11,494 nucleotides of DNA from an uncultured Eubacteriales bacterium. Lineage in GTDB: Bacteria > Bacillota > Clostridia > Oscillospirales > CAG-272. The DNA lies in NCBI GenBank assembly GCA_902462015.1, contig CABPZV010000055.1, positions 1-11,494 on the forward strand, read 5' to 3'. The position numbers were made by a program, and so were the translations under genes. The first letter of the stretch is position 1. Each line of letters starts with the position of its first letter. The notes beneath the pieces were generated by a model, which was given only the letters and a program-made list of their open reading frames with translations, did not search any database and was not told the origin of the DNA. Positions 1 to 6,488 of this stretch are shown one piece after another.

Positions 1-11
1 GATACGAATTT

Positions 12-1181
12 ATGCAGAGAACGATAAGCGCAATGGTCGGGAAAGGCTCGGTCAATCATAACAGCCGTAAATTCAAAGCGGAAAATGTGGACGCTGAACG
101 CTCTTACCTCAATGTAGATTATTGCAACGAGAGTATTAAAAAGGTCTATCACGAATTATTTGATGAAGCACTCGCAAGATACAATGCTAAACAAAAAAGG
201 GCGGACAGAAAGATAGAAAATTACTATGAAAAAATCCGAAGCTCCAAGCAGGAAAAGCCATTCCATGAATTGATTTTGCAGATTGGCGATAAAGAAAATA
301 TGGGTGCTGAAAGTGAAAACGGACAGCTTGCAAGGCAGGTCTTAGATGCGTATTATCGGGAGTTTCAAGCAAGAAATCCTAATCTCTATGTGTTCTCAGC
401 GCATTTACACATGGACGAAGCAACGCCGCACCTGCATATTGATTTTGTTCCGTTTACCACAGGCAGTAAGCGGGGATTGGATACGAGAGTGTCATTAAAG
501 CAGGCGTTGGCGGCACAGGGATTTAAAGGCGGCTCCCGCAGCGAAACAGAGTGGAATCAGTGGGTACAATCCGAAAAAAAGCAGCTTGCCGCCGTTATGG
601 AACGATACGGGATTGAGTGGGAACAGAAAGGCACGCACGAAAAACATCTCTCTGTTTTGGATTATAAAAAGCAACAACGGACAGAGGAAATCGAGCGATT
701 GGAAAGTAAAATCACAGATAAGCAAACAGAATTTGAAACTCTTTCCAAGCGTATTGAGAACTTTGATAAGGGTACAACTGCACTCTCACAAATGCAGAAC
801 GCACTGGAGAATGCCCCCGAATATCAGTTATCCGAACCACAAGGCTTTATGACTGCAAAAAGTTATAAGAGCAAGGTTGCCGAGCCGCTAATTAAGCGGT
901 TGAAATCCCTCATTAAAACGCTTATGGTGCGGTGCTTTCAAGCGATTGACGATTACCAAAGGCTCAATCAGACAAACGCCAGTCTATACCGTAGCAATGA
1001 ACAGCTTAAAAGTCAAAACAAGCAACTGACCACTGACAATAACCGATTGAGGGAAGAAATTAAGGACTACAAGCTGCTGAGAAAGGTATTCGGTAGTAGA
1101 CAGATTGACAGCCTGTTAGAACAGGTAAGACAGTCTAAACAGCGTGGCACACGCTTTAGAAATAATCAATACGAAAGGTAG
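12..1181 (+). CDS. MobV/TnpZ-type plasmid or transposon mobilisation relaxase
   Basis: This is a Pre/Mob (MobV) relaxase of the kind called TnpZ in Tn4451-like elements. It would nick the element's oriT and lead the strand into a recipient using a helper conjugation system. The 389-residue protein opens with MQRTISAMVGKGSVNHNSRK, the usual start of this subfamily, so it is probably complete although only 11 bases precede the ATG and no ribosome site is visible. The metal-binding histidine motif HLHMDEATPHLHIDF lies at residues 131-145. The C-terminal half (about 220-270 and 310-360) is charged and heptad-like, probably coiled coil, as is normal for MobV proteins. The stop is 9 bp before tnpV, so the two are likely cotranscribed. 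The oriT expected upstream is outside the window. The family call is firm; the Tn4451-like subgroup rests on remembered similarity. Confidence 0.93.
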   Translation: MQRTISAMVGKGSVNHNSRKFKAENVDAERSYLNVDYCNESIKKVYHELFDEALARYNAKQKRADRKIENYYEKIRSSKQEKPFHELILQIGDKENMGAESENGQLARQVLDAYYREFQARNPNLYVFSAHLHMDEATPHLHIDFVPFTTGSKRGLDTRVSLKQALAAQGFKGGSRSETEWNQWVQSEKKQLAAVMERYGIEWEQKGTHEKHLSVLDYKKQQRTEEIERLESKITDKQTEFETLSKRIENFDKGTTALSQMQNALENAPEYQLSEPQGFMTAKSYKSKVAEPLIKRLKSLIKTLMVRCFQAIDDYQRLNQTNASLYRSNEQLKSQNKQLTTDNNRLREEIKDYKLLRKVFGSRQIDSLLEQVRQSKQRGTRFRNNQYER

Positions 1182-1190
1182 GAACAGACA

Positions 1191-1568
1191 ATGGCAAAGA
1201 CAATTTTTGAAAAAATGGGTGGCACTTATGTACGGCAAGGGGATTATTTTATCCCTTGCCTTACTCTACCAGCCGAAAAAGAAAATAAGCCTATCGGGAT
1301 ATGGGGACAGCGGCACAAACGCTACTTGCAAGAGCATAAAAGAGCAACTTATACTACCCTGCTCATAAGCGGCAAGTTGAACAGCTATCTTGCTGACATT
1401 GACGAGCAGGCAGAGGAAATGTTTTCTCGGCTGGTAAATGAATATGCCGACAGGCAGAGAGTGACAGAACAGTTAAAAGCTGAAAATCAGCTTGAATGGG
1501 TTGGCAGAATGAATAATATTCGGGCGTGTGTGAGAGAAGTGGTAGAGAATGAAGTAATCTACTCATAG
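1191..1568 (+). CDS. tnpV: TnpV-type transposon-encoded protein
   Basis: This 125-residue protein matches the TnpV family found beside mobilisation genes in Tn4451/Tn4453-like elements of Clostridia. Recognisable family features are the N-terminal MGGTY block, IGIWGQRHKRYL at about residues 36-47, the LADIDEQAEEMF segment near 68-79 and the C-terminal WVGRMNNIR block. Its biochemical role is not established. It is mostly helical and charged, with no membrane segment or signal peptide. A purine-rich AGGTAGGA precedes the ATG and overlaps the relaxase stop, indicating cotranscription. The serine recombinase TnpX of the classical elements is not in this window, so either it lies upstream or this is a partial element. 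Confidence 0.92.
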   Translation: MAKTIFEKMGGTYVRQGDYFIPCLTLPAEKENKPIGIWGQRHKRYLQEHKRATYTTLLISGKLNSYLADIDEQAEEMFSRLVNEYADRQRVTEQLKAENQLEWVGRMNNIRACVREVVENEVIYS

Positions 1569-1576
1569 GCGGGAGA

Positions 1577-1612
1577 GTGGCACTTCTGTGGTAAATGGGA
1601 GTGCCGTTTATC
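1577..1612 (+). terminator. Candidate terminator after tnpV
   Basis: The inverted repeat GGCACT...AGTGCC (1579-1584 with 1600-1605) can be extended inward by G-U pairs. It sits 10 bp after the tnpV stop and is followed by GTTTATCT. The T run is poor, so termination may be weak; it could instead be an element-end hairpin. Confidence 0.4.
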
Positions 1613-1694
1613 TAATTTCCAAAAGAGGTTTGTATTTGTGCTTGGACAATTTAAACAAAAAATGATTTTTATAAAGATTTGTGCCAAAAAGGCA

Positions 1695-1723
1695 TTGACA
1701 ATGTACGTTGACGTACATATAAT
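1695..1723 (+). promoter_or_regulatory. Consensus sigma-A promoter of the marR cassette
   Basis: A perfect -35 TTGACA (1695-1700) and a perfect -10 TATAAT (1718-1723) are separated by exactly 17 bp. The predicted start is near 1730, about 47 bases before the marR ATG. Such a strong promoter would need repression, which fits the two palindromes placed within and just after it. Confidence 0.88.
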
Positions 1724-1739
1724 GTACTTATACGTACAT
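1701..1739 (+). promoter_or_regulatory. Two tandem palindromic operators, probably for the MarR protein
   Basis: Site 1 (1701-1718) is ATGTACGTTGACGTACAT: perfect 8-bp arms around a 2-bp centre, filling the promoter spacer. Site 2 (1722-1739) is ATGTACTTATACGTACAT, with the same outer ATGTAC/GTACAT arms and one mismatched pair inside; it covers most of the -10 and the expected start site. Centres are 21 bp apart, about two helical turns, so two dimers could bind one DNA face. The palindromes are seen directly; binding by the adjacent MarR protein is inferred from the usual autoregulation in that family. Confidence 0.78.
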
Positions 1740-1776
1740 AAAACGGATATACTTTGAATTGATTTAAGGAGAGAAT

Positions 1777-2208
1777 ATGAAAGAATTTAATATTGTAAGT
1801 GGGGCAATCAGTAGTTGCTATCACGAAGCAGCACTGAAACTTGGAATATCGGATGCGGAAATGAATGTACTTTATGTTCTCAGTTATGAGGGAAACGGTT
1901 GCTATCAGAGTTTGCTTTATAAAAATACAGGACTGACACGTTCTACTGTGAACACTATTATCCGAAGATTTGAAAAAGAAGAGCTATTGTATTTAAAAAA
2001 TGGGAAAGGGCGAAATACTTGCGTTTTTCTGACATATAAGGGCGAAAGATATTTGGAGAGTACGGCTCAAAAGATAGTAGAAATAGAAAATCGTATATTT
2101 ATGAACTGGTCTGAGGAAGAAAGAATGATATTTTTACATTTAAATCAAAAATATGCGTCTGAACTTAAAGATGAGATTGATAAAATGAAAGGAAAAGAAA
2201 AAGAATGA
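1777..2208 (+). CDS. MarR-family winged-helix transcriptional regulator
   Basis: This 143-residue protein has the MarR layout: N-terminal dimerisation helix, a helix-turn-helix at about residues 42-66 (containing TGLTRSTVNTIIRRFEK), a wing at about 70-87 and a C-terminal helix that would complete the dimer interface. MarR proteins are dimeric repressors released by a small ligand, oxidation or a metal. Cysteines at residues 14, 42 and 82 leave a redox or metal response possible but unproven. The start has a good AAGGAG ribosome site 5 bases upstream. The stop overlaps the next ATG (ATGA), so regulator and first zinc protein are translationally coupled. It probably represses its own operon through the two palindromes at 1701-1739. 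The ligand is unknown. Confidence 0.9.
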   Translation: MKEFNIVSGAISSCYHEAALKLGISDAEMNVLYVLSYEGNGCYQSLLYKNTGLTRSTVNTIIRRFEKEELLYLKNGKGRNTCVFLTYKGERYLESTAQKIVEIENRIFMNWSEEERMIFLHLNQKYASELKDEIDKMKGKEKE

Positions 2209-2579
2209 ACAACAAAACAAAATATGTCTGCCCAGTCTGCCATTGGACGCCTGCTCCATACGAGCCTATCCATGATTGGGAACATTGCCCCAATTGTCTT
2301 TCGAGTATTCATGAATATGACGATGATGAAATGGAATGTGGTGGGACTTATGAGCCTATCGGAATATGGGTTGTAAATGATAGTGAATGGGAAATTATTC
2401 AGCGTTGTTCTTGGTGCGGACATATGAAATCTACACCTTTACATTCCGATGATAATCCCTTGACAATTTTTTCAATTGCATCAAAGCCGTTAGCTAATCC
2501 CCCGTTTCCGGTTGAAAAAACGGAGGAACTTACACGAATGATGGGCGGAAAAGGAGATATTGGAGGATATTACAAATGA
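2205..2579 (+). CDS. RNHCP-type zinc-binding protein, first paralogue
   Basis: This 124-residue protein belongs to the small RNHCP-domain group, whose function is not known. Likely zinc ligands are C9/C12, H27-C28/C31/H36 within HCPNCLSSIH, C45 and C68/C71. Between them come the family blocks EPIGIWV (about 50-56) and DDNP (about 82-85). The name-giving RNHC is WEHC here, a divergent form. No signal peptide or membrane segment is visible, so a cytosolic role is expected. The ATG overlaps the marR stop and the TGA overlaps the next start, giving tight stoichiometric coupling. It is clearly paralogous to the next gene. Nucleic-acid or protein binding is plausible for such a zinc fold but is only inference. 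Confidence 0.85.
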   Translation: MNNKTKYVCPVCHWTPAPYEPIHDWEHCPNCLSSIHEYDDDEMECGGTYEPIGIWVVNDSEWEIIQRCSWCGHMKSTPLHSDDNPLTIFSIASKPLANPPFPVEKTEELTRMMGGKGDIGGYYK

Positions 2580-2986
2580 ACAGGGAAAACAAAAAAAGGA
2601 AGTATGATAAGAAATATTATATGAAACATCCTTGCACAGATTCGTTCACTTGCAAGGTATGCGGTTGGCCTGTGGTTTCAAACGGTGCAGGAAGTAACCA
2701 TAGAAATCATTGTCCAAACTGTCTGTCGAGCATTCATTTGGATAATAAACCGGGAGACCGTTCATCTGAATGTCATGGAGTCATGGATCCTATCGGGGTT
2801 TGGGTCAGAACAGGAGGAGAATGGGCTGTGATTCATAGATGTAGGATTTGCGGAAAAATTGTTTCAAACAGAGTTGCAGCGGATGACAATCCAATGAAAC
2901 TTATGGCTTTAGCAATGAAACCGTTCGGAAGCGAGAGAATTTCACAAAAAAGTATCAATAAACTCACAATATCAATGGAAGGCTAA
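2576..2986 (+). CDS. RNHCP-type zinc-binding protein, second paralogue
   Basis: This 136-residue protein carries the canonical RNHCPNCLSSIH motif at residues 43-54, with the other likely zinc ligands at C26/C29, C66 and C89/C92. DPIGVWV (71-77) and DDNP (103-106) align with the first paralogue. The N-terminus is lysine-rich and longer than in its neighbour, which could aid RNA or DNA contact; this is inferred. Translation starts at an ATG overlapping the previous TGA, with a strong GGAGG 10-14 bases upstream, so it can initiate independently as well as by coupling. A tandem pair behind a MarR gene points to two-subunit or sub-functionalised use of the fold. No catalytic activity is known for the family. 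Confidence 0.88.
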   Translation: MNRENKKRKYDKKYYMKHPCTDSFTCKVCGWPVVSNGAGSNHRNHCPNCLSSIHLDNKPGDRSSECHGVMDPIGVWVRTGGEWAVIHRCRICGKIVSNRVAADDNPMKLMALAMKPFGSERISQKSINKLTISMEG

Positions 2987-3017
2987 ATACAAATTATTTT
3001 TGTTTATGTAAAACGAG

Positions 3018-3080
3018 ATGACGGGCTTCAATATTCACAAAAGAGTTTTTCCCTTAATTGGCGCTGGAGGTTTAAGATAG
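3018..3080 (+). other. Possible 20-residue leader or remnant ORF before the KTR gene
   Basis: An ATG-initiated 20-codon frame (MTGFNIHKRVFPLIGAGGLR) stops one base before the next gene's ATG. That position would suit translational coupling or a leader peptide. Its own ribosome site is weak, and the peptide is not recognised. It could be a chance frame. Confidence 0.3.
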
Positions 3081-3081
3081 A

Positions 3082-3252
3082 ATGAAAGTGGAATGGTTAT
3101 ACTGCCCTGTTTGCGGGAATAAAACTCGCAATAAAATACGAGATGATACTATTTTGAAAAACTACCCTCTCTATTGTCCAAAATGTAAGCAGGAAACTTT
3201 AGTTGATGTCAAAAACATGGAGGTAAAGAAAGTGAATTTGACAAGAATTTAG
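3082..3252 (+). CDS. Small cysteine-rich KTR-type protein
   Basis: This 56-residue protein is too short for most gene callers. It has two zinc-knuckle pairs, CPVC (C8/C11) and CPKC (C32/C35), with an intervening CGNKTRNKIRDDT segment typical of the cysteine-rich KTR family. Those proteins are often carried on conjugative and mobilisable elements of Firmicutes, and their function is unknown. A GGAGG at 3066-3070 lies 11 bases before the ATG. It is 95 bp after the second RNHCP gene on the same strand with no terminator between, so it is probably the last gene of the MarR-controlled cassette. All four products would then be small cytosolic proteins, three of them zinc-binding. Confidence 0.82.
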   Translation: MKVEWLYCPVCGNKTRNKIRDDTILKNYPLYCPKCKQETLVDVKNMEVKKVNLTRI

Positions 3253-3334
3253 AGAGTGCATGTTGATTTTCTAAGCAAAATCGTTTACAATTTATTGCGA
3301 AACATATGGCTATTATCCGCAGTTACCGAGCCAG

Positions 3335-3365
3335 TGTTATCAACGCCGATAACAAAATGATAACA
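3335..3365. repeat. TGTTATC/GATAACA inverted repeat plus an extra direct copy
   Basis: TGTTATC-AACGCC-GATAACA (3335-3354) has perfect 7-bp arms around 6 bp, and a third GATAACA follows at 3359-3365. Arms with a 6-bp centre resemble a tyrosine-recombinase core site or a regulator-binding site. No integrase gene is nearby, so the role is open. Confidence 0.4.
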
Positions 3366-3535
3366 TTAGCTCATATAGGCAGGATAATATGGATACATCA
3401 AATAATCAAAAGAACTATGAACACGGCAGAGAATAATCGCTAAACAAAATTGATTAGTATTTGTCGAGTGGGAGTAAGTATTTGTGTTTTTGGGCAACAC
3501 CGTTTTTTAACCATCGGTAAAATTTGATATTCTCG

Positions 3536-3572
3536 AATGACCTTGAAGAAGCAATCCTCTGAGGTCATTTTT
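3536..3572 (+). terminator. Candidate terminator of the marR-RNHCP-KTR transcript
   Basis: Stem AATGACCT (3536-3543) pairs with AGGTCATT (3562-3569), giving 8 bp around an 18-base loop, followed by a five-T run. It lies about 280 bp after the KTR gene in the right orientation. The large loop and short T run make it a moderate candidate. Confidence 0.5.
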
Positions 3573-3951
3573 ATGCGCAAATTTGTAGAAAACCTTAAAA
3601 ATACAAGTGATTTTGTCAATGAAATTCGTTTTTTATTGTAAATAATCTGAATGCTTCCGGTAAAGTGATTTTTGCCCTTTAGTTAAAATGTGCTTTGCCC
3701 GGAACAATTTAAGCGTGTAGAAGGGAAGTTGTAGCAAAAATTATTATTTTAGTATAGGTTAAATCGGGGACTTATGTGATTGTGTAAGTATCTTTTACTG
3801 TTGATAAATGATTAGATACGGTATTAAATTTAGCAGTTCATAGTAAAATGAAATAACGGTTATCCCATATAAAAGTTCTGATATGATATTCAAGCGAAGA
3901 AACAATTATTTAATGGAAACTGAATATTGTAAAAACTTATCTTTCCAGTAT

Positions 3952-3988
3952 CAAAAATAAAGCACCGAGTTTGTAACTCGGTGCTTTA
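3952..3988 (-). terminator. Strong intrinsic terminator of the small RNA
   Basis: A perfect 14-bp stem (3958-3971 with 3975-3988) has only a 3-base loop. On the minus strand it contains GCACCGAGTT/AACTCGGTGC and ends in GCTTTATTTTTGA, so the U-rich tail is on that strand. On the + strand the hairpin is followed by TCCGCC, so termination there should be poor. Confidence 0.82.
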
Positions 3989-4186
3989 TCCGCCTTATGT
4001 CTAAGCTGCTACACTACCAATAACAATATACTGCAAGTTTTGCTAAGGGCATACTCAAATTAAAAATAGGAGGATATTTCTTATAAGAGTTATATAACAG
4101 CCGTCTATTAGAACATAAGAACACTTTATTTAAATGCCATGTTCAGCTATTACCGCCCAAATCGACAGCAAAGCTATTATTTAGTA
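3952..4186 (-). ncRNA. Candidate small RNA with a UCCUCC anti-Shine-Dalgarno loop
   Basis: A complete minus-strand transcription unit without an ORF: consensus promoter at 4192-4220, predicted 5' end near 4186 and intrinsic terminator ending near 3952, giving about 235 nt. Visible pairing includes a hairpin at 4054-4089 whose 15-base arms (CUC...AAAUA and UAUUU...GAG, three mismatches) present UCCUCC (4069-4074) as its loop, and a long-range helix CGGUAAUAG-CUG with CAG-UAUA-UUGUUAUUG that would close a rod. A C-rich loop is a known feature of Firmicute regulatory RNAs that bind ribosome sites of target mRNAs. I do not recognise the family. The rod shape and roughly 200-nt body before the terminator leave 6S RNA as an alternative. 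Transcription is well supported; function is inferred. Confidence 0.6.
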
Positions 4187-4191
4187 TTTAC

Positions 4192-4220
4192 AGTATAACA
4201 TATTTAGCGAAATTTGTCAA
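4192..4220 (-). promoter_or_regulatory. Promoter of the minus-strand small RNA
   Basis: Read on the minus strand: -35 TTGACA (4220-4215), 17-bp spacer, -10 TATACT (4197-4192). This is near consensus, with the start expected close to 4186. No ribosome site or ORF follows, which supports a non-coding transcript. Confidence 0.8.
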
Positions 4221-4439
4221 TAAAAACAAATAAAATAATTAAAAACACCGCTGCTGAACTTTCTTAAGTGCCCCAAGCCCATTATGAGGCGTTAGTAAGC
4301 GGTATCCGAGCGGACAATTTCCTTTATCACTCACAATATTGAAGCTATAGGAACAACCTTAATATATTATTGTTAAAAACAGGGTAGATTTTTTTGCAAA
4401 AATATGATAAAATTAACTTAATTTGAATTTGTTAAACAG

Positions 4440-4459
4440 TATATTTATTTTTAAATATA
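4440..4459. promoter_or_regulatory. AT palindrome just before the tetR ribosome site
   Basis: TATATTTA-TTTT-TAAATATA has perfect 8-bp arms and lies 6 bp before the AAAGGAG of the tetR gene. Its position suits autoregulation by the TetR protein. AT-only palindromes arise by chance in such DNA, so this is tentative. I found no clear -35/-10 pair for tetR. Confidence 0.35.
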
Positions 4460-4483
4460 TCAATTAAAGGAGCGTTATATTCC

Positions 4484-5044
4484 GTGCCAAACTTCACACG
4501 AAAAGCAATTAAAGATACATTTCTTAAGCTGCTGGATGAAAAACCGCTTAACGAAATAACTGTAAAAAATATAGTTGAAGAGTGCGGAATTAACCGCAAC
4601 TCCTTTTATTATCATTTTCAGGATCTGCCGGCGCTGATAGAAGAAATAATTAAGGAAGAATCGGATTCAGTCATCCAAAAATATTCCTCAGTAAATACTA
4701 TAGTCGAATGCTTCGATGCTGTTACAGAATTTGCATCGCACCGCACGCGTGCAATTATGCATATATATCGTTCTGTAAGCCGCGATGTTTTCGAGCAGTA
4801 TTTGATGAAAACAAGTCATTATTTCGTTCAAAACTATCTAAACACTGCCCTGGCAGATGAAAACATAAGCGCAGACGATAAAGTCACCATAATCAACTAC
4901 TATAAATGTGTATGTTTCGGATTAGTTATAGATTGGCTAAATACCGGACTGAAAGAAGAATACGCACAAGCTTTCAAAAAAATATTTCGTCTTAAGATTG
5001 ATATGGCAGTTGATATCGCTCAAAAGCTGAAAAACCAAATATGA
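4484..5044 (+). CDS. TetR/AcrR-family transcriptional regulator
   Basis: This 186-residue protein has the TetR DNA-binding domain at the N-terminus, with the helix-turn-helix at about residues 25-47 (ITVKNIVEECGINRNSFYYHF). FYYHF is the signature aromatic block of the family. The remainder is an all-helical ligand and dimerisation domain with no recognisable specificity. The start is GTG, chosen because AAAGGAG (4466-4472) sits 11 bases upstream and because MPNFTRKAIKDTF begins where family members usually begin. The gene stands alone, with its own terminator, between the small RNA and the restriction operon; no transporter or enzyme gene lies beside it to suggest a target. Its regulon cannot be told from the window, though the divergent small RNA promoter is about 260 bp away. 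Confidence 0.92.
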   Translation: MPNFTRKAIKDTFLKLLDEKPLNEITVKNIVEECGINRNSFYYHFQDLPALIEEIIKEESDSVIQKYSSVNTIVECFDAVTEFASHRTRAIMHIYRSVSRDVFEQYLMKTSHYFVQNYLNTALADENISADDKVTIINYYKCVCFGLVIDWLNTGLKEEYAQAFKKIFRLKIDMAVDIAQKLKNQI

Positions 5045-5053
5045 TGATATTAT

Positions 5054-5092
5054 AAAGCAATGCCGCTCTTTTCAGGCATTGCTTTTTCTTTT
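5054..5092 (+). terminator. Intrinsic terminator of the tetR gene
   Basis: AAAGCAATGCC (5054-5064) pairs perfectly with GGCATTGCTTT (5075-5085) around a 10-base loop, followed by a T-rich tail (TTTTTCTTTT). It begins 9 bp after the tetR stop. Confidence 0.92.
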
Positions 5093-5115
5093 GTAGTAAA
5101 AATAAACCCCTGGTT

Positions 5116-5164
5116 TTATGATATGCACCCCAAAAGTTAGACACTTTTGGGGTGCATATCATAA
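5116..5164. repeat. Perfect 22-bp-arm hairpin resembling two facing IS3/IS150-type ends
   Basis: Arms 5116-5137 and 5143-5164 are exact reverse complements around TAGAC. The core GCACCCCAAAAGTTAGAC resembles, from memory, terminal repeats of IS150-group IS3 elements, with right and left ends facing each other and the transposase missing. It lies between the convergent tetR and hsdR genes. There is no T run on either side, so a normal intrinsic terminator is less likely, although it could still block transcription. Confidence 0.6.
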
Positions 5165-5189
5165 TAAGTGGGATTGATACCTTTTGGTT

Positions 5190-6488
5190 TTATTCGAATA
5201 CTTCCATAACATTGTCAGTCCACAATTCACATTGGGTCATTACGGTCTGCACTGCGTCGTCCATACCCTCCGGTGGGTACTTATGCTTTTTGAGTAGCTT
5301 TTTGATAAGCATACGCATTTTTGCCCTTGCGGACTCTCGCTTCTGCCAATCAATCGTCTTGTTCTTTCGGAGCGTATCCGCCAGTTCCTTTGTAATGGCA
5401 ATGAGTTCATCGTTGTTATAGAAGTCCTTGATTGCCTGCGGCTTTGTCAATGCGTCATAGAAAGCAAGCTCGTCGGCGGTCAGACCTAACTGTTCGCCCT
5501 CTTTTTGCGCTGCGGCAATCTGCTTGGCAAGCTTCAGCATTTCCTCGATGACTTCCTCATTGGTTAGCATACCGTTGAGATACGCATTAAGAGAACGCTG
5601 CATAATCTCACTGAACTTCTCGGACTTGACCACATTCGTTCTGCGATAAACGAAAACCTGCTCGGCTATCAGCTTTTTCAGCAGCTCAACGGCAAGGTTC
5701 TTTTCCTTCATATTGGCGACTTCCTGAAGGAACTTGGGGTCAAACAGCGAAAACTCCTCTTTGATGTCAGAAAACAGGTTGATAACGCCGTCGCTCTTGA
5801 TACTCTGTTTGAGCAGCTCGTTTATTCTTGCGTTCATTTCCGGCAGAGAGATTTTCTTGCCGACGCCGGTATTGGTCAGTCTCAAAACAAGCACACGCAC
5901 CGACTCAAAGAACGCTGCTTCAAATCGAGCTGCCTCATCAACGAGGGAGGAACAAAGAGACAATGCCTGATGGAGCATTAAAGCTTCTTTCACGAAGGAG
6001 TCCTTATCTTCAATCTTTTCTCTGCCGATAATGAAGTTTACAGCTCCGCTGATGGTCTTTGCTCTTTCGAGGTCTGAACCTCTCATAAACTTGGAGTAAT
6101 CGTACCCGTGGAACTTATCACGGCAGACAGCGAGCTTCTCCAAGAACTTCGGATAAGCCACTTTTGCCACATCGGTATCGCCGTAGTTTTTCTTATCACG
6201 GGTGGTATAATCGTTCATCGCCTGTTTCAGCGCTGAAGCGATACCTACATAGTCAACGACAAGACCGCCCTCTTTATCACGGAACACACGGTTTACACGG
6301 GCGATAGCCTGCATAAGATTGTGCCCGCTCATCGGCTTATAGACATACATCGTCGCAAGGGACGGCACATCAAAGCCGGTCAGCCACATATCAACAACGA
6401 TAGCTATTTTCATCGGACTGTTATTGTCTTTGAACTTCTTGGCAAGCTCGTCCTTGTGGTGTTTATTTCCGATAATCTCACGCCATTC
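5190..6488 (-). pseudogene. hsdR: HsdR C-terminal piece: helicase motifs V-VI and subunit-contact region
   Basis: This runs in the same frame as the middle piece, directly after the ochre codon. It has motif V in VVDMWLTGFDVPSLAT and motif VI in MQAIARVNRVF, then the long helical tail used by HsdR to dock on the methyltransferase core. It ends at a normal-looking C-terminus (NVMEVFE). The first ATG is at 6413 but lacks a ribosome site. Readthrough of the ochre codon would restore continuity from 7367 to 5190. Confidence 0.87.

Larger units (their letters stand above)
3253..4483. other. Long AT-rich stretch with no convincing protein gene
   Basis: About 1.2 kb lies between the KTR gene and the tetR gene. 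What can be supported is a GATAACA repeat cluster (3335-3365), a + strand terminator candidate (3536-3572), a minus-strand small RNA unit (3952-4220) and an AT palindrome before tetR (4440-4459). The part from about 3580 to 3950 holds only short frames without ribosome sites; I see nothing supportable in it. The low GC and lack of genes suit a junction between the mobile element and host or other accessory DNA. Confidence 0.6.

Noticed and set aside
1144..1368. 74-codon + strand ORF spanning the relaxase end and tnpV start
   Set aside because: Overlaps two well-supported genes in another frame and shows no family features.
3306..3443. 45-codon + strand ORF beginning MAIIRSYRAS
   Set aside because: No ribosome site, no recognised family, and it lies across the GATAACA repeats in AT-rich DNA.
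3573..3641. 22-codon + strand ORF starting right after the candidate terminator
   Set aside because: No ribosome site and very short; probably chance.
3952..3988. The GCACCGAGT...ACTCGGTGC hairpin recalls the 3' end of type II CRISPR tracrRNAs
   Set aside because: No repeat array, no anti-repeat and no cas gene is visible, and such stems are common in ordinary terminators.
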